64,000 nucleotides of DNA, taken from NCBI GenBank assembly GCA_951640165.1, contig OX621238.1, positions 22,344,001-22,408,000 on the forward strand, written 5' to 3'. Positions 11,701 through 22,511 of the stretch are shown in pieces (the first letter of the stretch is position 1; every line of letters starts with the position of its first letter). The stretch comes from Pseudoips prasinana (Eukaryota > Arthropoda > Insecta > Lepidoptera > Nolidae). Position numbers and translations under genes: made by a program. A model generated the notes under the pieces. It saw only the letters and a list, made by a program, of their open reading frames with translations. It made no database searches and was not told the origin of the DNA.

Positions 11701-13098
11701 CTCTCGCATCAAACTCAGTCTAGCTGCCTTCGTTAACAACCCATTCAAATCAGTAAAGTTGCCAGTACTAATTAAATGTGTGATTCGTGAAATAGCCTGT
11801 AACCATAAAGCTTTCGTCAAAATCCGACTCCAAGCAAAATAAAAAGCTTTTTTTACTTTCTATAAAATTTTAATTTAATTGTATTGCTCCAGGCTGAATT
11901 TTATCCACGGCGGCCAATGGCAATGGAGATTAGCCAACTGCGCAGGACATTTTATAGTGTACAAGTGTGTGCACAACTTTTCTATTCCATCACTCTTATG
12001 AATCGATGGGACGACTAACGATGCGACCGAAAAGAGGTGAGGTATATAGGACCGACGGCTTAGCGTGACCTCTGAGGCACGGGGGTCTAAATATTCTCTC
12101 GGCGGACGCCCAGATAATGAGAAATTCTCTATACGGAAAAATCCCAAAAACACTTTCAGGCGACCCGGGATTTGAACCCAGCACCTCATTATCTGCGGTT
12201 GAACACGCTACCGCTAGACCAGTACTGTAGATGTAAATTAACTATATCATACTATTTTGATCCTGAAAGAAACTTAGGATTCTAATTAAATTAATACTGA
12301 GAGAAGGGTGAAAATCTAACTGGATGGCTATTGGAAAGTCTATAGCAATTGACTAAAATGCACTACGAAACCACCCTTACTGCCTATGGAAAAACGTCGT
12401 TTTCTAGGTCACAGTATTGTTTAGCTCCATACGGAAACGAATCTAAACAACTTGCACGAACCGCTCCGTTAGTAATCGGCGAGGTAAAACACCGAAGTCT
12501 AGACTATTCTAGACCGTTAAAATGGGCTAATTAAGGAGCGTCTCCGTTTTTTGGAGGGCACGATAAGCTGTTTGCCCCCTGGGCGGCTTGAACAACTCTG
12601 ACACCAGGGTAGCCACAGCACATAAAACAAGAAGTATGTATATAATTATTGACCTACCTGTTTTGTACCATATTTAAATTCTTTCTCGTGAAATGTGGGA
12701 TCCCAAATATGCCGTAGTACAGTGAAATCTATTTTAATTAATAACCATTTTAACGGGTTTTGGACCAATATTAACTTGGGAACTCTTCTCTTCTCACTCT
12801 TTGGTTTGTTATTTTGATTCCGTAAGTTAAACGATTTCTGAAGGCCTTTAAAAAAACTTAACGAACTTTGAGTTTTGTCTATGGAATTTCGATCGCCTTG
12901 CCCATCTCTATTCGGATCTAGTTGACGAAACAGTATAGGAGAAGTATGATAAAAGCAGGAGTTAATAGACGTTGGCGAAATCCGCGGAGTAACTGTCAAT
13001 TTTCTACCCAACTTGACATTGTTGATACTAGAGGGCGTTATTGCATGTTTCGTAACAGCAATACAGAAACGCCTTGGTAGAGTACTAAGTCCTGCCAT
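8705..13098 (-). CDS. MAIP1: m-AAA protease interacting protein 1 homologue, 3 exons
   Basis: Minus-strand exons: 13098-12658, 11796-11598 and 8889-8705, with phases 0 and 1 and GT-AG borders, giving 274 codons (the human protein is about 291). The N-terminus is basic and hydroxylated, like a mitochondrial presequence. The middle and end follow the MAIP1 pattern: a hydrophobic IKIDF-like strand, FHEKEFKYGTKQA, then SRITHLISTGNFTDLNGLL, and near the end FHREYTPHSIPEWTI. In vertebrates MAIP1 is a matrix protein that binds the m-AAA protease and helps processing of the MCU regulator EMRE. That role is transferred by family. The ATG at 13098 directly follows TTTCAG, so a 5'-UTR intron may end there. 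The identification rests on remembered family similarity, not on a search. Confidence 0.78.
9926..10563. repeat. Minisatellite, 71-bp unit, 9 copies
   Basis: CCGGCC recurs at 9949, 10020, 10091, 10162, 10233, 10304, 10375, 10446 and 10517, always 71 bp apart. Units 1-6 alternate between an AACCATTTG type and an AACTATTTG type, which suggests a 142-bp higher-order dimer. The unit resembles the end of the family-2 SINE at about 11880-11960 (AATGGAGATTAGCCAACTGC region), and SINE-like sequence continues to the right of the array. Confidence 0.9.
10564..10680 (-). repeat. Family-2 SINE remnant abutting the minisatellite
   Basis: Contains CTATCTCATCACTTTTATGA, then GACGGGACGACTAGTGAC, matching the order seen at about 11975-12035 in the fuller family-2 SINE. 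It supports the view that the array grew from a SINE end. Confidence 0.6.
11040..11215 (-). repeat. tRNA-like SINE, third type
   Basis: On the minus strand the sequence has a B-box-like GCGAGTTCGATCCCCGCAC followed by A/T-rich body sequence. No acceptor stem pairs, so it is a SINE-like element rather than a tRNA gene. Confidence 0.45.
11331..11585 (+). repeat. tRNA-derived SINE, family 1, copy 2
   Basis: Shares GTCGTGGGTTTGATTCCCAC, CAGATATTTGTGTGCATGAA, GAGTCTGGGTGTAATTATC and the terminal (ATT)n with the other family-1 copies. It lies just outside the exon 2 donor of MAIP1. Confidence 0.8.
11797..12657 (-). other. MAIP1 intron 1
   Basis: An 861-bp intron holding a minus-strand family-2 SINE (11880-12228) and, at about 12340-12610, a sequence with GGGGGCAAACAGCTTATCG and GTTGTTCAAGCCGCC on the minus strand. 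The latter looks like a lepidopteran interspersed repeat that I cannot classify. Confidence 0.6.
11880..12228 (-). repeat. tRNA-derived SINE, family 2, full-looking copy
   Basis: On the minus strand it starts with a tRNA-like head (CTGGTCTAGCGGTAGCGTG as A-box region, GGGTTCAAATCCCGG as B-box) and ends in a tail resembling the 71-bp minisatellite unit. It lies in MAIP1 intron 1. Confidence 0.75.
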
Positions 13099-14384
13099 CT
13101 GAAACATTGAATACAAATGAATTGGTAATAGAAATTGAATATATTAAATACTGGGAGTGTTTCTATGCGTGATTGATACCTAATGGTTCATAAATTTGCG
13201 CAGTAGGTCGTCTTTCGTTCTTCTTATTTTGGAAGAGAGTTGGTAAACATTTGAAAGACGATATCACGTTGACCGGAGTCCTAAAAGACAAGACATAAAT
13301 AAATATTATTTATTTGACTCTATATTTTTACCAGTTTCTGGTCCCTTAGGATACTCACATAAAGAAGCGAGTCACCGGTACATACATAACGATATGGGGT
13401 CGGTATAGGTAATAAAATTGTCTGTTAATCTCTCAATTTGTTTCCAGTGTTAACTTTCCTAATTTTATGCCAGACTAATTTCTTCTGCCAATCCCCCGTT
13501 CTCACATTTACTTTATATAAGACTTATATATTTTCTGTATATACCACTGCATATTATGGTTTCCAGACTATTAACAAGTTTTATTAATATAATTGTATTT
13601 ATTTATGACCCCCATAATAATAATTAGGAAGGCTTTTCCAACGTTTAATTTTCATTTGAAATTTCAAAATAAGTGAGCGAATCCCTCATTTTGATAAGAC
13701 GGGACAGGATAATACACTTTATGAAGCTTGAAGAAACAGAAGAAAGATACCCGAGTGAATTCGAAGCCAGGTCGATGAGAATAAGTCGCTCTGGGGTGGC
13801 AGGCAAACCAAAGACGATTTAGATATTCTCGTCGAAGAGAAGTAGAACTTTTACTCGTATTTTTTATAATTTTAGAATATAAATCCCGGCATGATAAAGA
13901 ATACGAGTAAAAGTACAAAATAAAAAATCATGTAGATCGTTTCTAAAGTATGAAGTAAATACCGTATCTCCGTGTCATTTTGTTAACCAATTTGGTCAGA
14001 TATTGTATGTCTGACGAGAACACATAATTTTTTCCATTTTTGCTTGCAGTAACTAAATTAATTTTCAAAAACTCCCATCATGACGTAAACATAACTTGAC
14101 AACTAGATAGTATGAATGTTATTTTTTTTAGTCTAGGAATAAATGTTAAAAAGTTTCTGTTCACCAATGTTAAACTATTTGGACCTTTGCTATGAAACCG
14201 GAATGGCCATAGAGATATGTATACTTACTACGTTGTTGACAAACCTCTAACTTTAAAAATAGATTGCTTGCCTTTAGTCTAGCGGAAGTTTGATCCTGAG
14301 ATTTCTGTTTCAGGACCAGTCATACCCTATATATAAACTACTATATTATATTACACTAGTCACGGCAATTTCTGTAAGCCCGGA

Positions 14385-14660
14385 TCAACAACGGCACAAT
14401 GAATAGGCACTGAGCAGTCATTCCCAGGCACCTGCCGAGGAAACGTACGTAAAAAAATACATAATCATTCGTTTAAAATGGCTTCAATGTTTAAAATCGA
14501 ATCCGGACCATTTATGACGACACGTGTGCTAATGGAAGCCGATTGAACGAATGATTAAGTCATGTTTAACCGTCATCTATTTGAACACCGATCACTTCGA
14601 GGCACTTCCGACTTGGTGGTAGCCCCCCTGACCAGAAGTCAGCCTTCAATCTCTTGATTT
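14385..14660. repeat. Palindromic MITE-like repeat, copy 1
   Basis: Inverted ATTCGTT...GGCTTC and GAAGCCGATTGAACGAAT ends flank a short core with TCCGGACC. A related arrangement with GAAGCCGATTGAACGAAT occurs in glucanase intron 3 at about 34290-34400. The flanks also share an ordered set of short matches. Confidence 0.5.
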
Positions 14661-14789
14661 AAGGTAGATTTGAACATATGAAAATTCCCAACATTCAAAT
14701 AATGGTAACCGATACAACCGAGTGGTATAAGCCTAGTATCGTTATTAAAGAACGATAAACTTAACTAACTGATAATTTTTTGGTAAATC

Positions 14790-14895
14790 CTTTTTGCGAA
14801 GGCCCCGTCTGCCAAGCATGGCGATTATGGCATATCCCTCATTCTTTGGGGAGGCTTTTGTCTAGAAGTGGCTTGTACTTTGGCTGACATGATGA
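14790..14895 (-). repeat. RTE-type LINE/SINE 3' fragment
   Basis: Has CTGCCAAGCATGGCGATTAT, ATGGCATATCCCTCATTC and a GATGATGATGA end. Similar blocks occur at about 31060-31170, 58270-58400 and 61965-62060. Their short-repeat ends suggest RTE-clade 3' ends. Confidence 0.5.
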
Positions 14896-15284
14896 TGATG
14901 AAATCCTTTTTTGTATATCTCTTAATTTTTAATTGAATTCCAAATGACTAACTTCTTGAAAGTAAATATACGAGTAGATATTGGATACACCAGAGAACTT
15001 AAAACTTCTTTTGTAAAAACAGGTGTCTAGTGAATGTGGAGACTCACAGAGAGATTTCAATAGTATTACCCAGCTGCTTTCTAATCGGCTGCTCGAACTC
15101 ATTTCATGCGCTTCGTTGATGAAAACTACTTGTATGAAGCACTCAAGCGGCGCTAATACACCAACGTTATAGGCAACAAACAGGTTATGCGTTAGGGTAT
15201 TTTGCACGCTGCGTGCTGTGTCGGGATATCACGATCACGCATGACGCATCACGTGATCAGCTGTTCACTTTTGTAGAGCCATCA

Positions 15285-15470
15285 AGCGTGGCAATGCATT
15301 CAGGCTCCTGGACACATACCAAACGACGTTGTGACGCCATGTAGGTAGAATCTTGTGAGGGTCGCTACAAGTCGCTGGATGCGGATAGCGCAAGACCGGC
15401 AATTGTAGAGATCTTTTGGAGAGGCCTTTATCCAGCAGTGGGCGTCTTTCGGCTGATATAATGATGAGGT
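15285..15470 (+). repeat. RTE-like LINE 3' end
   Basis: Ends with GAGAGGCCTTTATCCAGCAG, TGGGCGTCTTTCGGCTGATA and an ATGATGA tail, the usual 3' end of lepidopteran RTE-like retroposons. No reading frame survives. Confidence 0.5.
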
Positions 15471-15959
15471 AGAATGTAGTGTATTTTAATATAGGTATAA
15501 CTGACCGCACGTGTAGCGCAGTGATTAAGATAGTCGTCAAGTTCTGAGGGACTCGAACCCGGCGCCCTCTCTGGGTTGAATTTCCGAACACATGTTGTGA
15601 CTCGGAGTGGGCATTTTGACTGTGAATTGTTTATTTGTATAAAGCGATACAGGGATTTATTGAAACTATATAGTGCATGCGTTGTCTTAATAAAAAAAAT
15701 ACGTCTAGATTACTTTTCTTATATGCACGTTGCATAGAGTAGGTAGACATCTACATAAAACCTGCAGAAGTTTTAGTCAGTTCCGGTTGGTTGATTTATC
15801 TAAATACAGTAATTTCCTCCATTACCACCATTGAACAATTGTATTCATTTATATGTATAGGTACAGTCAGCTATAGAAGTAGTTTCAAAGGTTTTCAACT
15901 ATAATAGCTTGTATTAAGTTTCCAACAATTCTCTTTTTAGTTAGTCAACTTAATGCTTC

Positions 15960-16300
15960 TGCGGCCCCCTGACCGGTGGCCCGAACCCCACTAGGTATTA
16001 GTCGCTTAAATTAAGCCAATGGTTGAAAGCCTTCCGCGCTAGCCAACTGCTCGTTGTCTTCAATTCTATAATTTTAATAATAATAAAACGTTTATTTCAA
16101 GTTTTTAAAAACTCATAATTGTTAGTAAAACTTAGCCTAGGTGTTAGTAATAAAATATAATATTATTTGCATTCCGCCGCTACTATATGCATGTCGCAGC
16201 ACCTTCTTATAAACGGACAGTCAATCCTGTCCGCTATCATTTTCAGCACTATGTTGGAACTAGCTCGCACCCTCCGCACCAGCGATGTGCCGCGCTTGCG
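15960..16300 (-). repeat. Possible LINE 3'-end remnant
   Basis: On the minus strand GGACAGGATTGACTGTCCGT and a downstream AATAAACG-like signal resemble a non-LTR retroposon 3' UTR common in Lepidoptera. This is weakly supported. Confidence 0.3.
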
Positions 16301-16705
16301 TATTGTTGTATAAAAACTTTAATTTTATTGAACTTTATTAAATTAAATTTTAACTTTAATTAATTTGGTAGAACTAAATTTTAAAATAATAGCTTATCAA
16401 CTTGTTATTAATTTAAGGATTTTATAAAATATATGTCATAAAACAGACCGCACGGACGGCCTAATATTTTTTTTGTTACTTTTATACTGATGTACTGTAT
16501 TCGACTATGTTTATGTAGGTAGGTACTGCATTGTGAGCTTGACAAGTACAACTGTATGTTAATACCCAAGTACTGAATAAACTTAATTATTTCATTAATG
16601 GAAACTGTTTATACCATAATACAAATGTTGTTGTTCTGCTGTCCACCTGTTGCTGTTCTTTTTCAAATATATGTAGGCCATTCATTGGCTTTTTTATGGT
16701 GAGAT

Positions 16706-16911
16706 TACGAAGCTAGACGTGCTTCACGAATAATAGGTAGATTACTACATTTATGTAAAGGCGAATAAATGAAAAGACAACCGGTCAGTTTAACGTATGA
16801 AAGTATATTATTAAAATAAATGATCTTATGAGCTAGGTACAAATACAATAATTAGGTTGCACGCGTACACCATATACGGAAAGTTCAGTATACACTTAGT
16901 CATACATCACA
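16706..16911 (-). repeat. Gypsy 3' LTR
   Basis: 206 bp, identical to 22512-22717 except for one base by eye. It ends CTTCGTA on the element strand. Confidence 0.95.
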
Positions 16912-17177
16912 TCATCCCCCTGATTTTGAGAAAAAAAAAAATAATGGCATTACAATAACATTTTTTTTTTCTTAAAATTAATACACGCATACATATTGCA
17001 TCATCACTCTAACAACTAGTTTCTGAGTACATAAAGACCTAAGGATATTTGATACTCTGTTTATATAATAACACATTGTCTTAATCTTAGCATGAATAAC
17101 ATAGCAACTTTAAACATAATAATAGATATGCATAACTACTTATAAATGTACACTCTTCACAATAATATTATAACTCG

Positions 17178-19703
17178 TTACATATAAAATGGAATAGTTC
17201 TGTTTTTGTGAACAACATTTTCCTTTCCCTTTTGCATTATTTTAACATTTACGCCTAATTCTTCTATAACCGTAAAAGGACCTAAATATACTTGATCTAA
17301 TTTTTCCCTATTTTCATTTCTTAAAAGTAACAAATCTCCAGTATTATAGTTAACTGAATTACATTGTCTGTCATATTTTGTTTTTCTACAAATTTTGGAT
17401 TGAATTAAATTATTTCGTGCATCTTCACATGATTTTTGTAGTCTAAATTTTAATTCTTTGGGATAGTCATCAAAATTATATACTGGGTCTACATTTTTCA
17501 AAAGGTTGTTTGGAATGTTACATAATTTGCCAAAAACAAGTTCGAAGGGTGTATATCTAGTTTCAGAATGCACTGTTGTGTTGTACGAAAAACACCAATA
17601 TTGTAACCAGTTGCTCCACATATGAGCCTGGTTATCTGTTTGTATCCTTAAGAAAGCTCCCAAGGCCTTGTGAGAATTTTCTAAAGAACCAATCGACTCA
17701 TGGTGATATGCTGTTGACTGAATACAGTTAATACCCAATAATTGACATGTATCTTTCATGGTTGATGAGATGAATTCACTACCTCTGTCTGTCGCGATTT
17801 CGCGTGGAATACCGTAACGCAGTATAAAATTGTCAACAAAAGCTCGGGCAACTGTTTGAGTTTCTTTATTTATTAACGGGTAAGCTTCTACATATTTTGT
17901 AAGTTCACATTGAAGAGTCAATATGTAACAATAGTCATTACAATCTTTACTAAGCGGTCCAACCAAATCCAAATATATTTTGTCGAATGCTGACGTCGCT
18001 GTTGTAGTTATACACATTGGCTCTCGGGTGTGCTTATGGAACTTTTGTTTTTGACACTGTTCGCACTTTCTAACAAAATTAGCTATGTCACGGTCCATTC
18101 CTGTCCAGTAATAAAGTCTTTTAATGTTATTAGTCATCCTTCGAATACCAGCATGGCCACTGCTGGGTAAAATATGGTAATCATTCAAAATAACTTTACG
18201 ATCGTCTTTATTTTCTACTCTACTCACTCCTTTAATAATACATAATCGTGGACCTTCCCACTTTTTCATTTTCGTAATAATACGTGCTAACTCGGTAATT
18301 ATTTCTTTATTGTCATTATTTCTAATTATGCATAATACTTTTATATCATTTTGTTTACATATCTGCTCTAACTCTCTCACGAACAAATCTCGTTTGAAAC
18401 ATGATCGAGAGCTTCGATTTACCGATATTAATGACAATGACGGTGAATATATTAGGTACCTATTTCTACTATAACAATTATCGGTTTGTTTATTATGTAT
18501 GTGTAAACATTTTTCATCAAAGTTTAACTCTGTAAAATGATATGGTTTTTCAAAAATTTCCGCAACTCTTGGTTGATCAGACCGATCATTGCAGGAACTC
18601 TTATCAGTCAATACATTTTCATTTTTCTCTTCTTCCATTCTTCTATATTGCGCTCTAGTCATGACCCCTATCACACACTCATACATGCTCTTCAACTCTT
18701 CACTCGTCAATTCAATCCTAGATAGTGCATCTGCAGCTGCATTATCTTTTCCTTTCATATATTCTACTACAAAATCATATTCCTCCAGACATAATCGAAA
18801 CTTTGTTAACCTACTGGAAGGGTCGCGCATGTTAAATAAATAAATCAACGGTTTATGATCCGTGATAACCCTAAACCGGCGTCCATATAAATAAGGGCGA
18901 AAGTACTTAACAGCCCAAACTATCGCCAAAAGCTCTTTCTCAATTATCGGATAGTTACGCTCCGCTTTGTTTAGTGGGCGACTAGCATATGCTATCGGTT
19001 TTTTGTCTCCATTTGCTAGCACACACCCAATCGAAAACCCCGATGAATCGGTATTCAAAATAAATTCATTTTCCTTTGAAAAATTTGGATATTGTAATAA
19101 TGGAGGACTAATTAACGCTTTTTTCAATGTCTCGAACGCATGTAAACATTCCTTACTCCAATTAAATTCTATATATTTTTTTGTCAAGTTCGTTAAAGGT
19201 AATGTAATTTTAGCAAAATTCGGAATAAATTTCCGATAATAATTTGCAAATGCAACGAATCTACGGACCTCGTCTGCATTTTTCGGAATCGGATAATTTT
19301 GTAAAACTTTAACTTTATTTTCATCTGGCTTTATACCCTCTGGTGTTACCACGTGACCTAAATACAAAAGTTCCTTCTTCAAAAATGTACACTTTAATGG
19401 ATTTAACTTCAAATTTACGTCTCGAAGCCTTGTAAAAATGTCAATTAGGTTTTTATTATGTGTTTGCAAATTTCTACCCATTATTATTATGTCATCTAAA
19501 TAAACAATGCACTTTTCGTAATTTAAACCCGATAGTGCTACAGTCATCGCTCTAGTAAACGCACTCGGACTTAATTTTAAGCCCATAGGAAGGCGTTTCA
19601 TTTGATATACCTTGTCAGCTAAAAATGCAGTGTATTTACGACTCTCTGGGTCTAATTTAATTTGGTAATAGCCTTGATTAAGGTCTAAATGGCTGAAATA
19701 CAT
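17178..19703 (-). pseudogene. pol: Gypsy pol: RT (C-terminal part), RNase H, integrase
   Basis: 841 codons in the same frame as the RT N-terminal part at 20564-19710, separated by a TGA at 19712-19710. In order: RT palm with YLDD at 19505-19494 (the sequence reads VYLDDIIIMG), RNase H with TDSSG and DHKPL, an integrase zinc-binding-like segment ending CEQCQKQK, the integrase core with LDLVGP, ATDRGSEF and a Glu in GSLENS (D,D,E), and a C-terminal YLGPFTV module. This part could still encode working domains, but the upstream stop should prevent a full polyprotein from this copy. Confidence 0.9.
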
Positions 19704-19709
19704 AGCCCC

Positions 19710-20564
19710 TCACAAAGAATCCAAAATTTCGGTTATGTTTGGTAGTGGAAAATTATCATTTTGTATGCACTCATTCAATCCCCTATAATCAATCACAACA
19801 CGCCACTTTTTTTCACCCCTAGCATCAGTCTTTTTCGGAACAATCAGTAAAGGGCTCGAGCATTCAGACGTCGACTCCTCTATAATGTCATTTTCCAACA
19901 TTTGTTTTATTTGTTTATTTATTTCTGCTTTTTGAGAATGTGGAAGACGATAAGGTTTTTTATAAACGGGACTAATATTTTCTTTTAAATGAATTTTTTG
20001 TTCATACAAGTTTGTTGTATTTAATTTGTCCCCTGGTAAATGAAAAATATCCGCAAATTTTGCACAAATATTTGCTATAGAAGTCTCCTCTTCTTTAATC
20101 AAATAATTAAGATTAAGCAAAGAAAACAAAGATTTTACCCTATCCGCGTTATTTACTATTCTATTAAACGAATAACAATGATATTCTTTTAAATCACGAA
20201 TTTCTGGTGTAAAACAACGTAAATTAACATCAGTTTCCCGTGTGTTCATAATACGCATGGTCACCCTACCGTTTTTACTCTTACATATCGAATTAGCTAA
20301 AAATACACCTTCGCAAATCTCATTTGAAATTACTACACAATCACCTGTCCTATTAGTTGGAATATCTACTTGAATTTCACATCGCGCGGGCAACTTTATA
20401 CATGCGTTATCATTTGTATTTCCTATCGAATATAACTGTACAGGTAAAATAATCGGAATTCCCTCACTATTTTGTAACGTTAATGTTTGATTTTCAAAAT
20501 TAATTATAGAATTAAATTTTGATAGAAAATCTTGTCCTATAATTCCGTCTACATTTAATGGCAA
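19710..20564 (-). pseudogene. pol: Gypsy pol: protease end and RT N-terminal part
   Basis: The frame begins within the end of the retropepsin (VDGIIGQDF) and runs into the RT fingers (KKPYRLP, SPLLIVPKK, WRVVIDYRGLN). It ends with TGA where the family keeps a Gly just before the YFSHLDL-type motif. Gag and this frame share the same phase, but the protease between them is in another phase. Confidence 0.88.
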
Positions 20565-20884
20565 ATCGTTAAAATGTAGAAGTCATGTGTAAATGATTCA
20601 TTATTTTCGTTACGTAATATCAACTCTATGCACCCAGTAGATGTAATTTGACCACCAATACCATTTATGTGTGTCGTCTTAGGGCGAATAAACTCGCTCG
20701 ATGCGTGAATCACGCTTTGTTTCACAGCAGACAATGATGCTCCGGTATCAATGAGCCATGTACACATATAGTCATCGATATACAGATGTATAGAGTTCAT
20801 ATTCCGATAAGTTAATATGTAATTAGTCGCGAAAAAACTGAAACTTTTCGGCTTCCTCCGATTTAGAACTATCTTGCGATTCAT
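20555..20884 (-). pseudogene. Gypsy protease frame
   Basis: Contains the aspartic protease active-site motif LIDTGAS and ends prematurely at 20555 (YILTICH then stop), because the reading frame changes at about 20565-20585. The entry from gag would need a +1 shift near an A6 tract (20832-20837, plus strand). Two offsetting changes at or near homopolymers may mean small indels or base-calling errors rather than programmed frameshifts. Confidence 0.8.
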
Positions 20885-21722
20885 GTGTCACATGGACATG
20901 ATGTTTTTTCGAATTGAAATTTTGCTGGCTATTATATCCACGGGACCTACTACGGCCTGAAAAATTACCACGACCCCGACCGCTACTACGATAATACGAC
21001 GAATCGTAAAATGTCCTATTATTATTTATGTTGTTCCTGAAAAATGGTTTTCCGCGAAACGGTGTAGTGGTACCGCGCCTCGAAACACTCTGCCCTCGGT
21101 ATCCATTATTTGGGTAACCCCTATTATTATTAAACATCCTACCTCGAGCTGAAAATATCTGTCCTGATGTGGAAGGCATATTTACCTCCTCATCTTTAGC
21201 ACCTTGTATAGCTTCCTTTAATGAACTATAATTACGCGCAGCAATGACAGTACTAAGCCGCTCATTTCGCAACCCGTCGGCAAATTTTTGAATAGCCTGT
21301 TTTTCATTTAAGGGTTTTAATATCTTGTATGCTTCAGATTTGCCCTCGGCTTGTGAAATTGTTAGTTCCACAAACAGTTGCTCTAAGTCTTTCCCATACT
21401 GATCTATAGACCTACCACCTTGATAAGCGGTATGCAACTTTTTTTGTAACGCGGTGTCCGATTTTTTTGTTAAAAGATGTGTTTTCATTTCAGCAACCAT
21501 TTCGTCAACAGAACCATATGAATCTGCCAAACGCAATTTTGCACTATTTGATAGCCTAGTTTTTAAAACATATTTTATGAGAAGTGACGCATCCGTATCT
21601 AAAATCATAGTAGAATATAATTCTATTGCGTCAATTAATTGTAAAGTAACTTTTTCGGTGTCGTCCATTATTGGTAATAGCCTAACCGCCACTCTCAAAT
21701 CAAAATTGGGTTTGGTAGTCAT
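20823..21722 (-). CDS. gag: Gypsy Gag-like protein
   Basis: 299 codons. The N-terminal two thirds are helical and capsid-like (VTLQLIDAIELY, MVAEMKTHLL, QAIQKFADGLR). The C-terminal third is rich in Gly, Arg, Asn and Ser with RGR and RGG-like runs and has no CCHC zinc knuckle, so RNA binding would rely on the basic RG-rich tail. The ATG overlaps the TGA of the preceding ORF as ATGA, which suggests reinitiation. Confidence 0.82.
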   Translation of the reverse strand: MTTKPNFDLRVAVRLLPIMDDTEKVTLQLIDAIELYSTMILDTDASLLIKYVLKTRLSNSAKLRLADSYGSVDEMVAEMKTHLLTKKSDTALQKKLHTAYQGGRSIDQYGKDLEQLFVELTISQAEGKSEAYKILKPLNEKQAIQKFADGLRNERLSTVIAARNYSSLKEAIQGAKDEEVNMPSTSGQIFSARGRMFNNNRGYPNNGYRGQSVSRRGTTTPFRGKPFFRNNINNNRTFYDSSYYRSSGRGRGNFSGRSRSRGYNSQQNFNSKKHHVHVTHESQDSSKSEEAEKFQFFRD

Positions 21723-22117
21723 GGTTTCGCTATACTCATCATTAAACTTTCTATATCAGCATAAATCGAGTCTATCTTATTTGACAAGTGTAAATCAACA
21801 TCGCTTAACGATATTTCGGCCTTTTCTACCTTATTAACATATATGTCAAATATTTCGGTATACTTCTTATAAATCTTTACTGCTTTTTGAAATTGTTTAT
21901 TCGCAGCTTCACTATTCTGTCGCCGATGCGATCCAATTTTAATTAAATAAGTTCTTATATCTACCAACTGCACATATATATTTTGTAATTCTAACATTAG
22001 CTCTATATATTGAAAAACAGTAAAACATATTATAAAATAAAATATTACGTTTTGTAAAAAAAATAACCATAACGGAAAGTATCCTAAATACTTAAAGATA
22101 ATTAATATAAAGTTCAC
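21719..22117 (-). CDS. Gypsy accessory ORF b, coiled-coil protein
   Basis: An open frame of about 132 codons ending in the ATGA overlap with gag. Upstream codons are very hydrophobic (FPLWLFFLQN, FYFIICFTV), and from about residue 40 it is a charged, heptad-like helix (YVNKVEKAEI, LSNKIDSIY). No ATG opens the frame at its left limit, so the real start may be an internal ATG near 21998 or be supplied by splicing. A GTAAGT lies at its upstream edge and a TATATAG acceptor-like site lies near 22003. Function is unknown. Confidence 0.55.
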   Translation of the reverse strand: MNFILIIFKYLGYFPLWLFFLQNVIFYFIICFTVFQYIELMLELQNIYVQLVDIRTYLIKIGSHRRQNSEAANKQFQKAVKIYKKYTEIFDIYVNKVEKAEISLSDVDLHLSNKIDSIYADIESLMMSIAKP

Positions 22118-22200
22118 TTACAGAATTTATTTGTCACCATTTGCACTTATTCGTCACTTGTCCAAATTTCTCCACATCGTTAGTTATTAGCCGGGTCCTA

Positions 22201-22449
22201 TTACACTGAAACTCGCTGCAAAGCAATACCCGTCGCTTGCCTTTCGATCTTCTTGGTAAGGTATTTATGTACTTTTTTCCATAAGTTGTACGCCAAGAAA
22301 ATAGCACACATTACAATAACTGCAACCATCATATATCGCATTTCCATAGAGTAATCGCTCTCAGACATACTGGATTTCGCTTTATTTCCTTGTCCCTGCT
22401 GGGCAATTATTACCTCCTCTTTGAATTCCTTGGATACTTGACTGCCCAT
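22201..22449 (-). CDS. Gypsy accessory ORF a, small membrane protein
   Basis: 82 codons from an ATG. The N-terminus MGSQVSKEF fits a myristoylation signal (Gly2, Ser6). A single membrane segment lies at about 38-55 (MMVAVIVMCAIFLAYNLW), followed by a basic tail (KKVHKYLTKKIER). It lies between the primer site and gag. I know no standard gypsy product of this kind. It might anchor the particle or modify membrane targeting, which is inference only. Confidence 0.65.
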   Translation of the reverse strand: MGSQVSKEFKEEVIIAQQGQGNKAKSSMSESDYSMEMRYMMVAVIVMCAIFLAYNLWKKVHKYLTKKIERQATGIALQRVSV

Positions 22450-22503
22450 TATAAATTTTAATTATTATATCCTGAAAAACTGAAACACTAAAGATTCTGG
22501 CAT

Positions 22504-22511
22504 GGTCGCCA
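22504..22511 (-). other. Gypsy primer binding site
   Basis: TGGCGACC on the element strand directly follows the 5' LTR end and continues ATGCCAGAATC. This is the position and TGG start of a tRNA-primed minus-strand site. An arginine tRNA is the likely primer by analogy with 412/mdg1 elements. Confidence 0.65.

Larger units (their letters stand above)
13099..16705. other. Gene-poor interval upstream of MAIP1
   Basis: No convincing protein-coding gene is seen. The interval contains a hairpin (arms about 13848-13864 and 13902-13916), repeat pieces described separately, and A/T-rich sequence. MAIP1 promoter elements and a possible 5' non-coding exon should lie in the first part, but I cannot place them. 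Confidence 0.55.

Noticed and set aside
14790..14895. Frame-like remnants considered as part of a host gene
   Set aside because: The sequence is a dispersed RTE-type 3' fragment found at several places in the window.
18589..18843. Plus-strand frames inside gypsy pol and similar ones in other retroelements
   Set aside because: They lie antisense to strong pol domains and are shadows of those frames.
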